This document shows, piece by piece, positions 36,466-49,909 of a DNA stretch of 64,000 bases. Origin of the DNA: Lates calcarifer. Taxonomy: Eukaryota; Chordata; Actinopteri; Centropomidae. A program made the translations under genes and the position numbers. A model generated the notes under the pieces. It saw nothing but the letters and a program-made list of their open reading frames with translations, ran no database searches and was not told where the DNA came from. The number at the start of each line of letters is the position of its first letter. Within the stretch, counting starts at the first letter, position 1. The stretch spans positions 24,822,467 through 24,886,466 of the forward strand of contig NC_066837.1 of assembly GCF_001640805.2 (NCBI RefSeq), read 5' to 3'.

Positions 36466-39400
36466 GCATTTTTGAGTAAGTAGACATTTGGCAGTGATTA
36501 GATCTCCCCAGTGATTATGTGACCATAAGTGCCAGTCGTGATGAGTGAATGTTATGTGATGAACAAACAACCTTTAACTCACTGTAGATGAGGTTTCTCG
36601 TTATGCTATAAATGTTATCTAGTTATTTTTTGTTGCTGAAAATGGAGACATGTGGGCCATTCTGGAGCTTAATGTTTTCTAATGATTGCACTAAATGCAA
36701 ATAGTTTTGAATGCATATGTAAAGGACTGTTGGAAAAGGTCTAGGTGAGCAACTGATTTACCAACACTGTAAAGACAGCACCTGAAATATACATAGCTTC
36801 ATGGTGCACAGACATAGGAAGCTAGTACACATTGCTTGTTTGGCACTGGCCTATGAGAACACAGTTTATGCTTTGGCTAACCTGTCAGCTGTATTTTGTC
36901 ATAGCAGGGTACGAGGCTAGGCACATGGCCATTGTGGCGTGTACAGCTCTGACTGTCTTGTACAGCCTGTGCAGTGTGACAGCAGCTCACATCGTAGTTG
37001 CACTGGTATTGCTGCATGAATGATGAAATCACAAATGTCGATTGGTAATCATTAAGCCAATAAAGCCAAGAAAAGTCCGGAGAACTGGACTACCCAGAGT
37101 TCAACAACAAAGACCACGTCTGCAGAGAGTGGATGTGTTTGTACATGTCCCACTGATGGGAGTTCATAAGTTGAGTGCAGACGCCAGAGGAGAATTGTTA
37201 CATCAACATGACAGCAGCGTGTCTGGACCTGCATAATTCACTTTGACATACAGTGTAGGGGGCTATGAGAGATACTGTGAGCCAAATTTGGTTTCCTCTC
37301 AGGTCAGTGAAGTTGATGTCATCAACATATGATAATTCTATGTAGTAGACATGTTTGCACACAAACAACCACCACATCTTTCTTTCCTCACATAGTGACC
37401 TTCCTTGTGAGTGTTGATAAAAGTCAGACAGGTGGTGCACTTATGCTGGTAGCCCCTGGATGGACAATGACCTCTTTGAATAGAGATATGACTTCACTAC
37501 TGCAGGTGCTACCCTGCCCAATTCCTAATCACTTAAATGTGGATTATTAAGTTATACAATTTGATTATTGTTTGAGCTGTGTGCAACACAACATCCATGC
37601 AGAGTGAAACCCAAGGCACCTGTTACACTACATGTGTTTCTGGCTAGTACAGAGTTGTGCCTGTGTTCACAAAATTAGGGTGACCGCAGATAACCTATAT
37701 ATTCATTTGTATGTGTGCCAGTCTCTCCCCTGTGTCTATCTGCCGCTGTGTTTTTTCCCCTTTTTTTGTTTTCTTGTAAGTAAAAAACAGCTTGAAACCA
37801 ACAGAACACTGCCTGTCCCCCCTGGGCACCTCAGTGGCATACTCTCATTTCAATATGAAATGATACATTAATCACTGGCTAGACTAAATTACATTTTCAA
37901 GAAAATACAAGTCCAGCTTTGCACACAGAAATTCTCTCATAATATTCCTTGGCCTGAAATGCGAGGGGGGCCTATGTACACACCTTCAAAGGAAGAATTA
38001 AAAATAATTCACTCCTCACTCCTGTATTGCCTTTCCTTCCCTAGTCTACTGTACTTCTCTGTTCCCCTAGGGATCTCAATATACTGGTTTAAACCCATAA
38101 AATCTTGTAAATCCATTATGCAACATGCCATAAATCTCTCAAAACCCACACTCATAATCCTAATCCCAGGTTGCAGATTAATTTAATCCAGTGTTTTGAT
38201 CTAATCCACCAGTCTCCAGGGTGGTGGAAGAGACAGAGCCACGAGATGTATAATGACTGAAATCTCCCTAATCAAATTTATTTATTTTCTCATCGTCTTG
38301 GTAGTTTGTTAGAATGCTTCTCTGTCACTCTCTGTATCCGTCTCTTCTTGCTTTCTGTTTCTCTGCCTCTCTTTACTTCAGCTCCATAGGGAGTTTCCCA
38401 TAGGGAAATATTCAGAGATGTAATTATGCAGACTGCTTTTCATAATTTGAACGTTTACACTCCATGGCTGCATCTCTCATCTCAATCAACAAACACAAAC
38501 AAATCAATTAAGACAGGGTATCAACCATGTTTACTTTGCCACTTGACAGCAAACTTTGCTTGGGTGGTGAGACTCCCTCTCCCTCTCTTTCTCAAATAAC
38601 CAAAGACAAACTTGAGTGTTCAGAAAACACACAACTTTGAAGGCGTGTTAGATAGCGTGGTAAGAAAACACACATGCACACAAAAAAGCATACAGTACTT
38701 GACTGAGATGCACACATTCACACATACACACACACACACAAAGAAACAAAGACACATTTGTGTTACCACTAATTGCATCAGTTCCATCAAGCCATTCTCA
38801 GAGAGCCACAAACACAAATCAAATTAGCACTTCACATCGTTGTGTCCCCTGCCTCAGATACTCCAATTAGGCCATGACTGAGGGACTGGATTTATGCACG
38901 TACACACACTCACACACGTCCGCGCAGAAACTTGTAGCTTGAACAGTCAGGGAGTGTCTGCGACGGCACAACTTTCAGAAGTTGCGGTTGATTTTTGGTA
39001 TTGTGATTAGATAAACTATGTGAGTGTGTGAGCAGAGGCAAGATAAGGGGAGAGAGAGTCAGAGATAGTCAGAGAGAAGGGAGGAAGGGGTGAGATGGGC
39101 TTTGAGAATGCACTGATGGAGTTTGTTGTCAGATTCACACATTTCAGATTTGGCTCATTATGTGACTCTGTCCCTGCAGGCTTTTGCATGCCTTTGCCTT
39201 GATACGTCTTCTAAACTTTCTCAGTGTGCTTATGGGGATTGTTTGTAATCTGTGACTGTAACTGTGTTTGTGTGTATTCAAGCTTATGCCGATGGTTATG
39301 TATCCTGATTACGGTTTTATTAACAATGGTTTGAAAAAAATGTGAGAAAGACTAATGTCTGTGTTTACTAAGGCTTTTGCACCTCTTTTGCATCAGACAT

Positions 39401-39639
39401 ATTCTGGACCTACTGTAGAGGCGTCTATGTTATTTATCAGCCTGGAATAACATTTTGCCAGTGTATTAAACAATTTAACTGTATGGGTTCAAATACATGT
39501 TGTGTTGTTGACTCACAGGGAGACTGTTTGAATGTCTGATTGAAGAAAACATCCATTAAATATACAGAAACATACACCAACTCCTGGTGGAAATATTTGT
39601 ATCTTTTGCTGCTAATGGTCTACTGTGTTCATCAGCTAG
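36466..39639. other. Long non-coding stretch
   Basis: Contains the frames at 36832-37236, a T-rich patch near 37751 and a CA patch near 38726-38741. The 38230-38470 part lacks repeats and may be conserved. Nothing could be assigned to a gene. Confidence 0.4.
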
Positions 39640-39659
39640 TTAATTTTGAACAAGGTGCA

Positions 39660-40050
39660 ATCTAAAAGTTCAGAGAGTCTGTAACAAGCAAAAACCATAT
39701 CTGGCTTAAATATTGGCCACCATCCCCTTCAAAGCACTCTACTAGTGCAGCAATACACTGCTCCTACTGTAGTGCTAATGCCACACTTGGAACCCACACC
39801 TGGAAGTCCCATTCCATAAGCATATGAAGCACCATCTGTAACTCATGCTGAATCTCCTCCACTGTGCCAAAATGGAAATCCCTCAGCTTTAATGTAATTT
39901 TGGTGAAGAGCAAAAAGTAGCAGGGAGCCAAATCTGGCAAGTAGACGACAGCTGGGGAGCAACAACTGTGTTAGTGTGGCCAAAAAACTTGCATGGAAAA
40001 ATAAGGCAATTGTCACTGCACCGCAGTTTTGGTTGTTCACACTATATGTG
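39660..40050 (-). mobile_element. Mariner-family transposase remnant
   Basis: The minus strand carries one continuous frame of about 90 codons with a single TAG stop, encoding the C-terminal catalytic part of a mariner transposase. It contains YLPDLAPCYFLLF (39904-39942; usual YSPDLAPCDFFLF, with the third catalytic Asp in PDL), then TVEEIQHELQMVL, and ends with ECFEGDGGQY (usual YFEGDGG). Upstream of YLPDLAP the match is weak and shifted. No N-terminal domain or terminal repeat was recognised. It is inactive, but better preserved than the Tc1 relics. The 65-codon frame at 39843-40040 is a shadow in another phase. Confidence 0.8.
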
Positions 40051-43000
40051 TGGTGCAGTAGAACTGCAAACTTGAGTGATAATCCTCCGTTGGTTTGTCA
40101 TTACGACCCCACCCCTTTCACCGTAGACTTAGCAATCTGACCCACTGTTAAATAAATACATATTGATTAATGCAGCTTTAAAACATCCTTTGCCAATTGC
40201 TTTGGTATTTTTAGCACCCTACAGTAAGAACAAATGCAGCAAGACTGTCAAGAGAGGTGCTATGAAGTTCGAGTTCTATGTAAATGAGGTAACATAAGGG
40301 CAATGTGTTGATATTAAAATGATAATTAAGTCATTGCTGTCCTGAGCACCATGCCTGTTCTCAGGCAATCATCAGTAGTATAGGAAGAACTGAATGCTGT
40401 GTATGAACGCTTTAATGCAACTATATATTCTCCAAATCCTAGATACAGTTTAACCTATTTATTGAGGAGAAAAAAAATGTTTGTGTTTGTGAAACTCAAC
40501 ACAGGTATGTCTGTCTCATCTGGTGGTTCTGTCCTTTTTCTCTTTTACCTAAAAAGGATAAACACAGCAATACAACAACCTGTAAAAATATGCTATAAAT
40601 GATAGGACATATGTCACTCAGGCTACATGATACTAAATTAGGTCTGGTGCACTGGTGACCGTGTGTGGAGACAGAGGACAGGTAAAAAGTTGAAGTGTGT
40701 GTAAGCCTTATATAATTGCCTAATTCTCTATTGTCTCAGACTCACTAATGTGTGTACCACTTACAACAGATTGTGTGTCTGTTTTTATTTTTTATTCATT
40801 TATTTTATACCTGAGAGTTTGTGTTCGACTAAGTGTCTCAGAGTAAAATACCTGAGATCACTCTAAGATCTGAGATGACAGGCTGGATGTGGAAGCAGGA
40901 TACATTCCCGGAGAGCTGCTGACCTCACTGGTCATGCCTGGTTTCAATTTTTTAAAAGCAAAATCATTTAAACATCACATCTACTGTTGAAATCCTGCCT
41001 GCTAACAGAAGGATGTTCACTCATCCAACTTGTGAGTGCATTAGAAATTTTCTCTGACTATTAATGTCAACCCCATTTTCTTGGTAACATGCAGTCATCA
41101 CTCTCAAGTAAATCACTGCCTAGCACCTGTGCAGAGAGAACAGATGGGGCTTTGTCTTAAAATCATGTTTATCAGTCTTAATAATACTATTGTTCCATAC
41201 AAAAGTGTATGGGACAGTAACTTCTTTATAAGACAGATGTGATAAGCAGATGTGGGATCTTCTGTTTTAATTATTGACAGGCCTTTTCACTTAAGGCAAA
41301 AATTGATTGATAGATAAATACCTGAAATATTAAAAATTGCAATAAGCAGCCATGATATAAAGCAGACAGTATTTTGTAGTGTATGCCCTGGAGCTATAAT
41401 GAACTCCAAAAATATACAAGTCTTATGTAATAGTTTACTATCTGTGTGTACATTCTGTCTGTGCATGAAGGGTATGAAGGAAGTTCCTCTCTTGTGCCTT
41501 CAAGCCTTTGAAGCTTTGAACTTTTCGTCTTTTCTTACTGCACTAGACTGCTGCTCTAAATTCATTACATATAAATAAATCACTCTGTGTGTCTTCACGT
41601 GTCATATTGATGTCCGAAGTTCAATAGCGAGCCAATGTGATTTCATGCTCAGGTGCAGACAAATACGAGGGGAGAAAGAAAAGGGAGAGACTGAGAGTAA
41701 CAGAAATTTGGTCTGTCATTTCTCTGTGGCTGTAATCTGAACTGAATTTACCTCTAAAGTCCACAATTCACTATATTTAGAGGAAGCTATATGGCAAACA
41801 GACGGAGAGAGGGAGAAAGTCAGGCAGAGAGAAGTAGAGCAAGAAACACGCAGAAGCCAAGACAAGTGAAGAGACAGATGGACACAGAGAGCTCCGCAAC
41901 CCATCCAGAGACATAGAAATTCAATCCCCTTGATGACACTGAAGTGAGAAGCACGGGGAGGAGAGGGGGCAAAAGGAGCAAGGTTGCCTGTGCTCTGAAT
42001 ATAAGTCCAGTGTGTCAATGAGACTCCATGGTGGACAAGTGTGTGTGTGTTTTTTTGTGTATGTGGACTTGTTTTCCTGTATGCATAACTGCGTGTGTGT
42101 ACGTGTATTTGTGTGCACGCATGCGCATGTGTGTATGCACAGACCCTCTAGCTCAAGGTTTCCCTTTAGAGCAGTCCACAGAGAGCACCAAGCTGATTCA
42201 AACCAAGGATCCCTAGACTTTGTGGAAGACAGTGTTGGACACCTGATGTCCTTTATCATCAACACACCTCTACTCTGAATTAAAATGACTTGCTGTGTCT
42301 ATGTGTGTGACTGTGCACATGCATGTGTGATTCACTGCAGAGAAGTGACATGAGTCTTTTTTTTTTTTCATATTCATTGTTTTTTCATGCCATCCCATTT
42401 TCCTTTCTGTTTCTTGCTTTTATTGCAAGTGGATCTATTTTTTTCATAGGCATGGTGGCTTTGAAAAATAGAAGATAAAATGTAGGGAATGGATTTATCA
42501 GTGAGCTTGTTTTTAACAAAAGCTGCAAACATTAGCACATCCAGGTAATTGCACTAATAATAGAGACCAGCATTACTTCCAAGGCCCAAGCGCATTTCAT
42601 AGACATTTACACAAGGTTAAAGGTTTTGTTAAAAAAGGACGATAGTACATCCATTGTGTGTAGTATTTATATTGGAAGCTGCTCCTGGATGCTAGTGGCA
42701 AGGCAGCAGCTCTTTCCTGGTCTTTACTAGATTTGGGGGAATTTACACTCCAGCAACCCCATGGATGTATTAAGGAGAGCTGCACATCATGTACAAAGGC
42801 GGTGCCCCATTCATTCCCATGAAAGTTACTCACTGGACAGATATGTTCTCAGCAAGTTTCCTCAGGCTTCCACATTTTTGGGCCCATAGAGCATGCAGTC
42901 CCTCTCCAACCAAGCCAGTTGAGTGTATGCAAATCTGAAACTGCCTCTAGCTGAGAACACACATGAATAGGATAAAATATGTAATCATATGTCTCATCTA

Positions 43001-43363
43001 GACTTTCTAAATGTGACTGGACCACCATGGATCATTTTAGGGGATTTGTGTCTCTCAGGAAAAAACATCACTATTTTACAGCTGAGTACAACTTTTTCCA
43101 ATGATTGTGTATGGGAAAATGCTTTTAGGACCAGTGTGCATCACACGATAAATGTAGAAGTCACCACGCCAAAATGGCTTCACAGCCCAGTGGGCTTAAA
43201 CAACCCCAGCCAAACAGCAATATCCTTAAAACCTTCTCTTCCCTAATATTGGAAGTGAAACATGCTGTTTGTTCACATGTAACCTAAACAACTAAACAGG
43301 ATTAAGTTAGTAAAAACTTACACCCATTATCTTATCATGCTGAGTAGGGCTAACTAGCTCTGT
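40051..43363. other. Long non-coding stretch
   Basis: TG/CA-rich patches near 42041-42135 and a T-run at 42358-42369 explain the opposed frames at 41921-42278. No gene or named repeat seen elsewhere. Confidence 0.4.
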
Positions 43364-43660
43364 GCTGATCAGCTGCAACATTAAAAACACTGACAGGTGA
43401 AGTGAATTACATTGATCATCCACCAGCACCACCACTGAAACAGCACTCCTCAATGGCAGGGGCCTCCCCTAGCAGGACAATTCATGCAAGCATTTGTGGG
43501 ATATGCAAGAACAAACCAGATGTTGGAGGTCTCGCCCTGCGATCCACAGGACCCAAAGGATGCAAATGTCCTGGTGTCAGACACCACCTAGAGGTCCTGT
43601 GTCCATGTCCCGATGGATCAGCGCTGTTCTGACAGCAGTAGAAGGAGCTACACATTAGGA
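43364..43660 (+). mobile_element. Tc1-like transposon remnant, internally deleted (same family as 1034)
   Basis: Begins with CTGATCAGCTGCAACATT, then CACTGACAGGTGAAGTGAAT, the family's left end. GGGGCCTCCCCTAGCAGGAC keeps the second catalytic Asp codon. It then jumps to CATTTGTGGGATATGCAAG (the EHLWD region), deleting the intervening roughly 90 bp. It ends after CAGCGCTGTTCTGACAGCAG and GAGCTACACATTAGG. Many stops. Confidence 0.82.
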
Positions 43661-43683
43661 AGGTCTTACAGATGCACAGTTAG

Positions 43684-43896
43684 ACCGGGATCTGGGGAGT
43701 CTGGAGGCCAGGTCAATGCCTTTGTCATGTTCCTCAGGCCATTTCTGAGCAGTTTTTGTGTTGCGGTGGGAGCACCGTCCTGCTGGTAGAGACCCCTGTC
43801 ATTGGGTAGTTCTGTTGCCATGGGGGTTGCTTGGACTGCATCAATGTTTAGGTGGGTGAAACATGTATTATCATCCAGATGAATGCCTGGGACAGC
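43684..43896 (-). mobile_element. Inverted fragment of the same Tc1-like family
   Basis: Read on the minus strand: CATTCATCTGGATGATAATA, CACCTAAACATTGATGCAGT, TCTACCAGCAGGACGGTGCT, AAAAACTGCTCAGAAATGGC, GAGGAACATGACAAAGGC and GCCTCCAGACTCCCCAGATC. This is the 5'-to-middle part of the element, including the segment deleted from the forward fragment at 43364-43660. It keeps the second catalytic Asp codon (CAG GAC). Confidence 0.82.
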
Positions 43897-46800
43897 TTTA
43901 GCCTCAGTCTTTTAATATAATATCTTATATAGTCATTATTTAGAACCCATTCTACTAAGTCTGCCAGAGACTCTGTGTTTAACCAACTCATGGAGCATTA
44001 GCTTAATGAGCTAGCTGAGTATATCTAGCAGTTGGCAAAACTGATGCTCACTGGTAAGGACCCTGTTTTGTCTGTCTCTGTTTGACCTCAAAGAACCAAA
44101 GAGTTTTAAAAATTTCAAGTGGGAAATCTACCCACTTTGTCATGAAAACTGCACATTCATGCAAAAATAACAAGCTTCACAGGTTTAGCAACATAACTAA
44201 GAGGGGTAGGCTTTATCAGCAGCTGGACATTTGAAACCCCCTGCTGCATTTGGTTGGCTCATCACAGACACACGCAACCCACACTGCATCATTACATGTT
44301 TCAAATTAAGCTAAAACTCAGAACCAGCCAGTATGAAATAATAAAATCCCAAGATGATATACAAGATTGAGATCAGGACTAATCCAAGCATTTTCTGATA
44401 GATGTAGGTATTGGCTTTAGATGTCAGATGTCTTCTCTGTAAAGTGCGATTGCCAAAAATGCCCAATTGCACCCAATTTAACACTAACAAAAACTAGCAA
44501 CAGTGGTCAGCAGCTCCAATTTACTACAGAAAATATCAGTGAGGAAAAACATTTGTTTGATGTATATTTAAATAACATCTTGCAGGTGAATCACATCACT
44601 AAGTTGCTGCTGTAGGTAAAATAAATAATTTAAAAAAAATCAATATGTAGTTAATGCTACAGATGAAGTGAGTCCAAATCCCATCTGAACCTCCCTATTA
44701 CAAAAGGAATAACAAAACCTAAATTGCTTCACCATTTTGAGTATAGGCCTATTTTAGGCTAAATGTGCACTTTATATTTTGCCATATCCCAAACACAATT
44801 AAAACCAGCAAACAATTTTAACAGGTACACTAGTGCACATGTTAGGTTACTAATTGACAGACTACATATTGCTGATGCTGATACACAGACATACACTCAC
44901 ACTGACGCAGTTCATCCCTCCCCCAGTATTCCTCATTTTTCTCCATTGTTTTTGTTATGGGAAACACAAAAGAGCTTTGCTGTTAATAATTCATGAAACA
45001 GACGTGAAATAGCTTGTACATCAACAATGGGAATGGCTCTCTGTGAACCTATGCCATTCTCCCATTGTTGTGTTGTTTTGTTTTTTTTTAACACTTTTTT
45101 CTCCTCCCACAGCACCTGTTTGTACAGTAACACATGCAGACACAGAGATCCAGAGCCTTGAGGCACTCCAAATGTTCTAGCAACATCTACACACAGGAGA
45201 CCAATTATAACAACATCAGGATGTGTGACCCTTAAAGAATTACTGTAACCGAGGATGGACAGGCTGGAAGTTTCAGACAAGGACATAGCACAGCTTAAAA
45301 TTAGTTTTTGTTTCTTGCAGTGGGTAAGCAAAGGTTCACTACTGTACACAGCTGGGAAATGTCTCACCAAGACTGTCATGTGTGCACTCTTTCCCCTTCT
45401 TTTCTCTGTTTAGTTGTTACTCCCCTTCCAATCTCCTCATCCTCCCTTCCCTCCCCAGAGGCAATGGTAGGAGTAGTTAAATAATGCACCCTGCCATCCA
45501 CAGTTTCAGGGTCAGTTATTTTTATGTTCCATTAACAATCCCTCAACTAGGGGAAGTGTAATCAGAGAGCAGAATCTTACTTAAGAACCGAGAGGCACCA
45601 ATCTCTGAGTGCCACTGATGAAAATGGAGGAAGGCCTCAGCAGCAGCAGTGGGACAGGACAGCACTTTGAAGTGAGGCATTAGAAAAAAGGTGCCTGTGA
45701 TTGATTTCACGCAAACAGGTCTGGGAACTTCAAAAGGCTAAATAAGGTTTTCCCTGGGCTTTGAATTTACCACTCACCCTCAAAAACCAGAGAGATAAGA
45801 CCAGGTTCAAGGAAGGACATTACATTGCAGAGCAAAATGTGAGTCTCCAGATGGTCAGGTGGCATTAGACAGGAAACTGGACTATCCCCAACCCCAAGAA
45901 CAACAATGGACAACTGCATGTTTGGGAACATTTAAGGCTGTAGATTGGGACATGCAATAATGTAATAATCCTTCAGTTTCAGCTCTATAGTCTCATATGC
46001 GACACTTCACATATAAACTAAAGCAAATGTCCATGCACAAAACACAGAAATACACAAAATCAGTCACACACACTGGTTTCATGCACGTGCACAGGGTTTG
46101 ATTTCTGCTGCCAATATTGGCTGTGCTGCAACCCATTTCTCTAAGCCACAGATTTTCCCTGTTAGGTCCTGACTTTCCAGCTGCCCCAAACAGCTTTCAC
46201 TCCTGTGACAAGCCTGTCAATTAATCCAGCCAAAATGCAGTCAAAGAAAAAAAAAAGTTGCCCATATCACCCAGGCCCCTGAAAGCTTGGATTATAACAT
46301 AAACCGGGGGATTTTACCCTTCCTCGTGATGGATTCTTTGCCAGCTCCACAGCCTGCCTTTTGACAGCTAATTATTTCATTAAACATCTTTCGATGGCTC
46401 TTTTCGCTTATCTTTCAATGACTTTAGCCAGTTTAAATCCCACTGACGCACACACTCCTCTGTTTTCAGGCAGCTTGACTGTAGAGTGTTGTCAGAAAGT
46501 ATTGGTCTTTTTGATGGGACTTTAGTTAGAGTTTAATCATTCATCTACCATTGATTTTTCTCTTTTCTTTTTGACTGAGTTTCTGTTTGTGTTTGCATGT
46601 GCAGGGGGGTGGTGTGTGAGTTTTCTAAAGGCAAAAGGGAAACCTCTCTCATATCTCTCTGTGACACCATCTTTGACGGTCTAACCACAGTAAAGGCCTG
46701 GGGCACTCCCACACATACTGTGAACCCTTGACTGTGAATCTTCCCATTCAAGTCTTCTAATCTTTGCATTAACACAGGCAAACTCGAGCTTTTCATAACG

Positions 46801-46995
46801 TCTGTTATGAGTGGTTGTCATTGTTTGTTTGACAGAAATGCACAATGACAGATGTGCTCTACCCAAATATTAAAAAGCCTCTCACATTCAGGCTCATATG
46901 TACAACTCTAAACACTGTGCCAATGACTGTACCTGAAATGTGTTGACTTTTTTGAAGGTTTCATAAATGCTGAACTCAACAACAACAACACAAAT
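43897..46995. other. Long non-coding stretch
   Basis: Contains a 148-codon minus-strand frame at 44933-45379, the longest frame here not explained by a repeat; it has no domain I recognise. An A-run lies at 46247-46256. No gene could be supported. Confidence 0.4.
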
Positions 46996-47009
46996 TAATT
47001 AATTCATCC

Positions 47010-47225
47010 ATTATCTATCCCACCTATCCGTTAAGAGTCACGTGGGGGCTGGAGCCTATCTCAGCTGACATTGGGCGAGAGGCAGGGTACACCCTGTATG
47101 GATTGCCAGTCCATCGCAGGGCCAATACATACATAGACAAACAACAATTCACACTCACATTCACACCTACGGGCAATTTAGAGTCACCAGTTAACTTGCA
47201 TTGGTCTTTGGACCCACGCAGGAAC
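47010..47225 (-). mobile_element. Teleost retroposon (GGAT-tail family)
   Basis: Plus strand reads TTCATCCATTATCTATCCCA, GGGGGCTGGAGCCTATCTCA, GCTGACATTGGGCGAGAGGC, AGGGTACACCCTGTATGGAT, TGCCAGTCCATCGCAGGGCC, ATTCACACTCACATTCACAC and CTACGGGCAATTTAGAGTCA. This is the reverse complement of the family from tail to middle. The head is lost after GGACCCACGCAGGAACC. It preserves the middle missing from the 29834 copy. Confidence 0.85.
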
Positions 47226-47409
47226 CTAGGATGTGGTTCAACAGTATTTTCAACCTTACTGACAGATATGAAGATATTTGATGATTCTGCAAAATATTAA
47301 AATATGTTTAAAGACAATGTTTTTCTATTGGTCAGTGTCAAGGTTTTATTTATTTATTTATTCCTTTTCACAATATCTGAACATTAATAGCTGGTCTGTG
47401 ACAGGATGC

Positions 47410-47442
47410 AAAAAAAAAAAAATAAAAAAAAAAAAAAAAAAC
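47410..47442. repeat. A-rich run
   Basis: Two A tracts separated by a single T. Prone to length variation and assembly error. Confidence 0.85.
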
Positions 47443-47504
47443 CAGCTGCATGAAAACTTGATGTATTAGATGGTGTAACAGTGACTTAGTATCAGAAAGT
47501 GACA

Positions 47505-47725
47505 AGATGGTCTGGCTGGGTTGGAGCTAGCTGGTTAGCATGCTAATTTCGAAAAGTGATAGAAACAGATGCAAAACCTTGCTGTTGCTTTCCACCACTG
47601 AAGAGAGCTCTTGGTGAGAAAAGAATGAAGTTTGATTGTAGATGCTAGACTGGTAAATAAACAGCTGTTAATGTGAATGTTGGCTATGTGGCACTTAGCA
47701 AAACATACAAAATAGCGCCTTTAAA
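47505..47725. repeat. Possible old teleost repeat
   Basis: GAGCTAGCTGGTTAGCATGC, AAGTGATAGAAACAGATGCA, GAAGAGAGCTCTTGGTGAGA and ACAAAATAGCGCCTTTAAA resemble, in order, a fish interspersed repeat as I recall it. Class and ends unknown. Confidence 0.4.
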
Positions 47726-49909
47726 AAAGTTCATGTTCCAGATTTAGATTTGATTAGAACTGAGGCTACAGCTTTAATCAAATACCATTTTGATAATGTT
47801 TTTAGCATGTTATTAATATGTCTCTGAAGCATGGTCAGAAGCATGGAAGACAAGGAGAAAATAACTTCCAAGAGATTAAGTTCTCATACTTTACTTTTAC
47901 TTTTTAAAAATACAGATTTCAGACTGCTTAATAACTTGGTCAGGCATAATACTTTAATTGACTGATACATTGGACTATGTTGTTTTACAGTCTTATTTAT
48001 ATTTGTGAGGCTGTTAAATTTCAATATATTGTTCTGTTAGATGCTGTTGGATTTACATTCTATGTTTCTGGTTTGTTATTGTTAATAAGTCTGAATATGA
48101 GGGATGGGTGATATAAATGGCCAGACATGAAAATACAGCTGCATTCATTCACATGTCCATCCACCACTCAAACCTTCACATTCTTAAGTTCTACTTTGCT
48201 GCATAAAGAGCACACTACTTCTTCCATTGGTACTGTTAGAAAAACTGTGAGATGCAGAATCCAGAATTCCAGCTTTCTGACACATGCTGCAGACATGCAC
48301 ATTTCTGTCCACTTGAACCTAAATAGCTTCAGTTACACTGCCATTTTGCTCAATACAACACTTTTTGGAGGGTGATTTATTAACGTGACTCTGGCGCAAT
48401 ATTCCAGCTCACTCCACCAATCAGTCTGCAATTTCAACTGCATTTCCATGCCAACATATGAGAGGAAGAGTAACAACAAAATATCTAGAAAAACACTGCA
48501 CAGGCAGCACAGATAAAATATGCATATAGCTACACTGCAGCAACAGTTGTTAGTAAAGTCACTGAAGCTTGTAGGTAGTGTTGTATTTCACACAGAACGA
48601 AACAATCTACCAGCTTATTAACAACAAATTTGAAATCACGATGACTGATGGTCTCCATGGAGTTTACTTCAGTAACCTGACATTTCAGCTCTAAACAAGG
48701 TATCACTCACTCACATGCGCTCCCTCACACACACATACAGGCACACACACACATCATGCCTTCAATCTACTTTGATTGCCTCTCTCCCACTAGCCTATTT
48801 GACTGGCCATCACTGTCTCTGTCTCTCTGTGTTGCATGTTTCTTTACAGAAGTGAGTGTCTCTTTTGCTTCATGTCTGGTTTCCCACTGGACCCTCTCTG
48901 CACTCCAATTAGGTTTGTCACTCAACTACTGTGGATGGGATTAAGGGAAAGACAGAGCGAGAGGGAGGGAAGAAGTGGAGGAGACATGGAGGGAGCGACA
49001 GGGAGTTGTGTTGGGGTGGAGTAGCTTTTAAAAATATAGGGAGAAAACCAGAATGTGAGTCAGGGCAATACAGAAAAAGAATGGAAGCAAAGGGAGAAGA
49101 GAGGGGGAAAATAATAGCGAGAGCAAGCAAGGAGCTATGAGTGAACAGCTGGATTTGGCCTGGAGGACTTCTGAATAATGTGGTTCCATTAAAGCAGGAT
49201 TCATAAACTCACTGTCCTCCCCTCTTCTTCCCTCACCTCTTTGCCTATTTTCCCTGTTTTATCCCTTTACTTTAATGTTCCCATAACATGCATACTGGAT
49301 ACTCTTGCATATTCTCTGCAGTGGATTTACGACTAGTCAAACCACATATGAACAATAAGCTGCAATGTTGCCTTATACCCCAGCTATTGCAGCATATAGT
49401 AAAAATGACAAACCGGTAAATGTTTCCTATGAAGATGTATGGTCTTGTTGGCTTTAGGCAGCCCTACGTACAGTAATATTGTATAAATATTTGATAGTTC
49501 AGATGCTGTGTGTATATTATGTTGATGGTGTTGTTGTTGCTGAGGCAAGGGAGCAATGGAAAAACAGCAGGAGGAAGAAGAACACCAACAGCTGTTAGTC
49601 AGAGTGCTAGCTACCAACCTGGTACTGAACTTTGACCTTTTCATAATGCACAGTGTAATATGGCAAAAATAAATACATTAAGCAGCAAGAATAGCCCAAG
49701 AAAAAGCAATAATAGCCACAACAGCTGCATGAGCCATCTTACTGACCTTGAAGACATTAGCTCAAGGAGAAACTGCTTATTTGTTGCAGTTTTCTACAAA
49801 TCAGGGTCACTCAGTGGAGAGTTAATAGATCTTAAGATTGAATGTCTTGTGCAGCATATTATCTCAAATAAGGCCACACACTGATGAAAACGATTCAAAG
49901 TCTACTGCC
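47726..49909. other. Non-coding stretch
   Basis: Includes CA patches near 48726-48753 and a purine-rich tract at about 48938-49125 (GAGAGGGAGGGAAGAAGTGG), which explains frames on both strands there. No gene seen. Confidence 0.4.

Noticed and set aside
36832..37236. Possible PIF/Harbinger-type transposase N-terminus
   Set aside because: A few arginine-rich residues and a hydrophobic start were suggestive, but no motif or continuous frame supported it.
42012..42278. 88-codon cysteine-rich frame
   Set aside because: Created by TG-rich low-complexity sequence.
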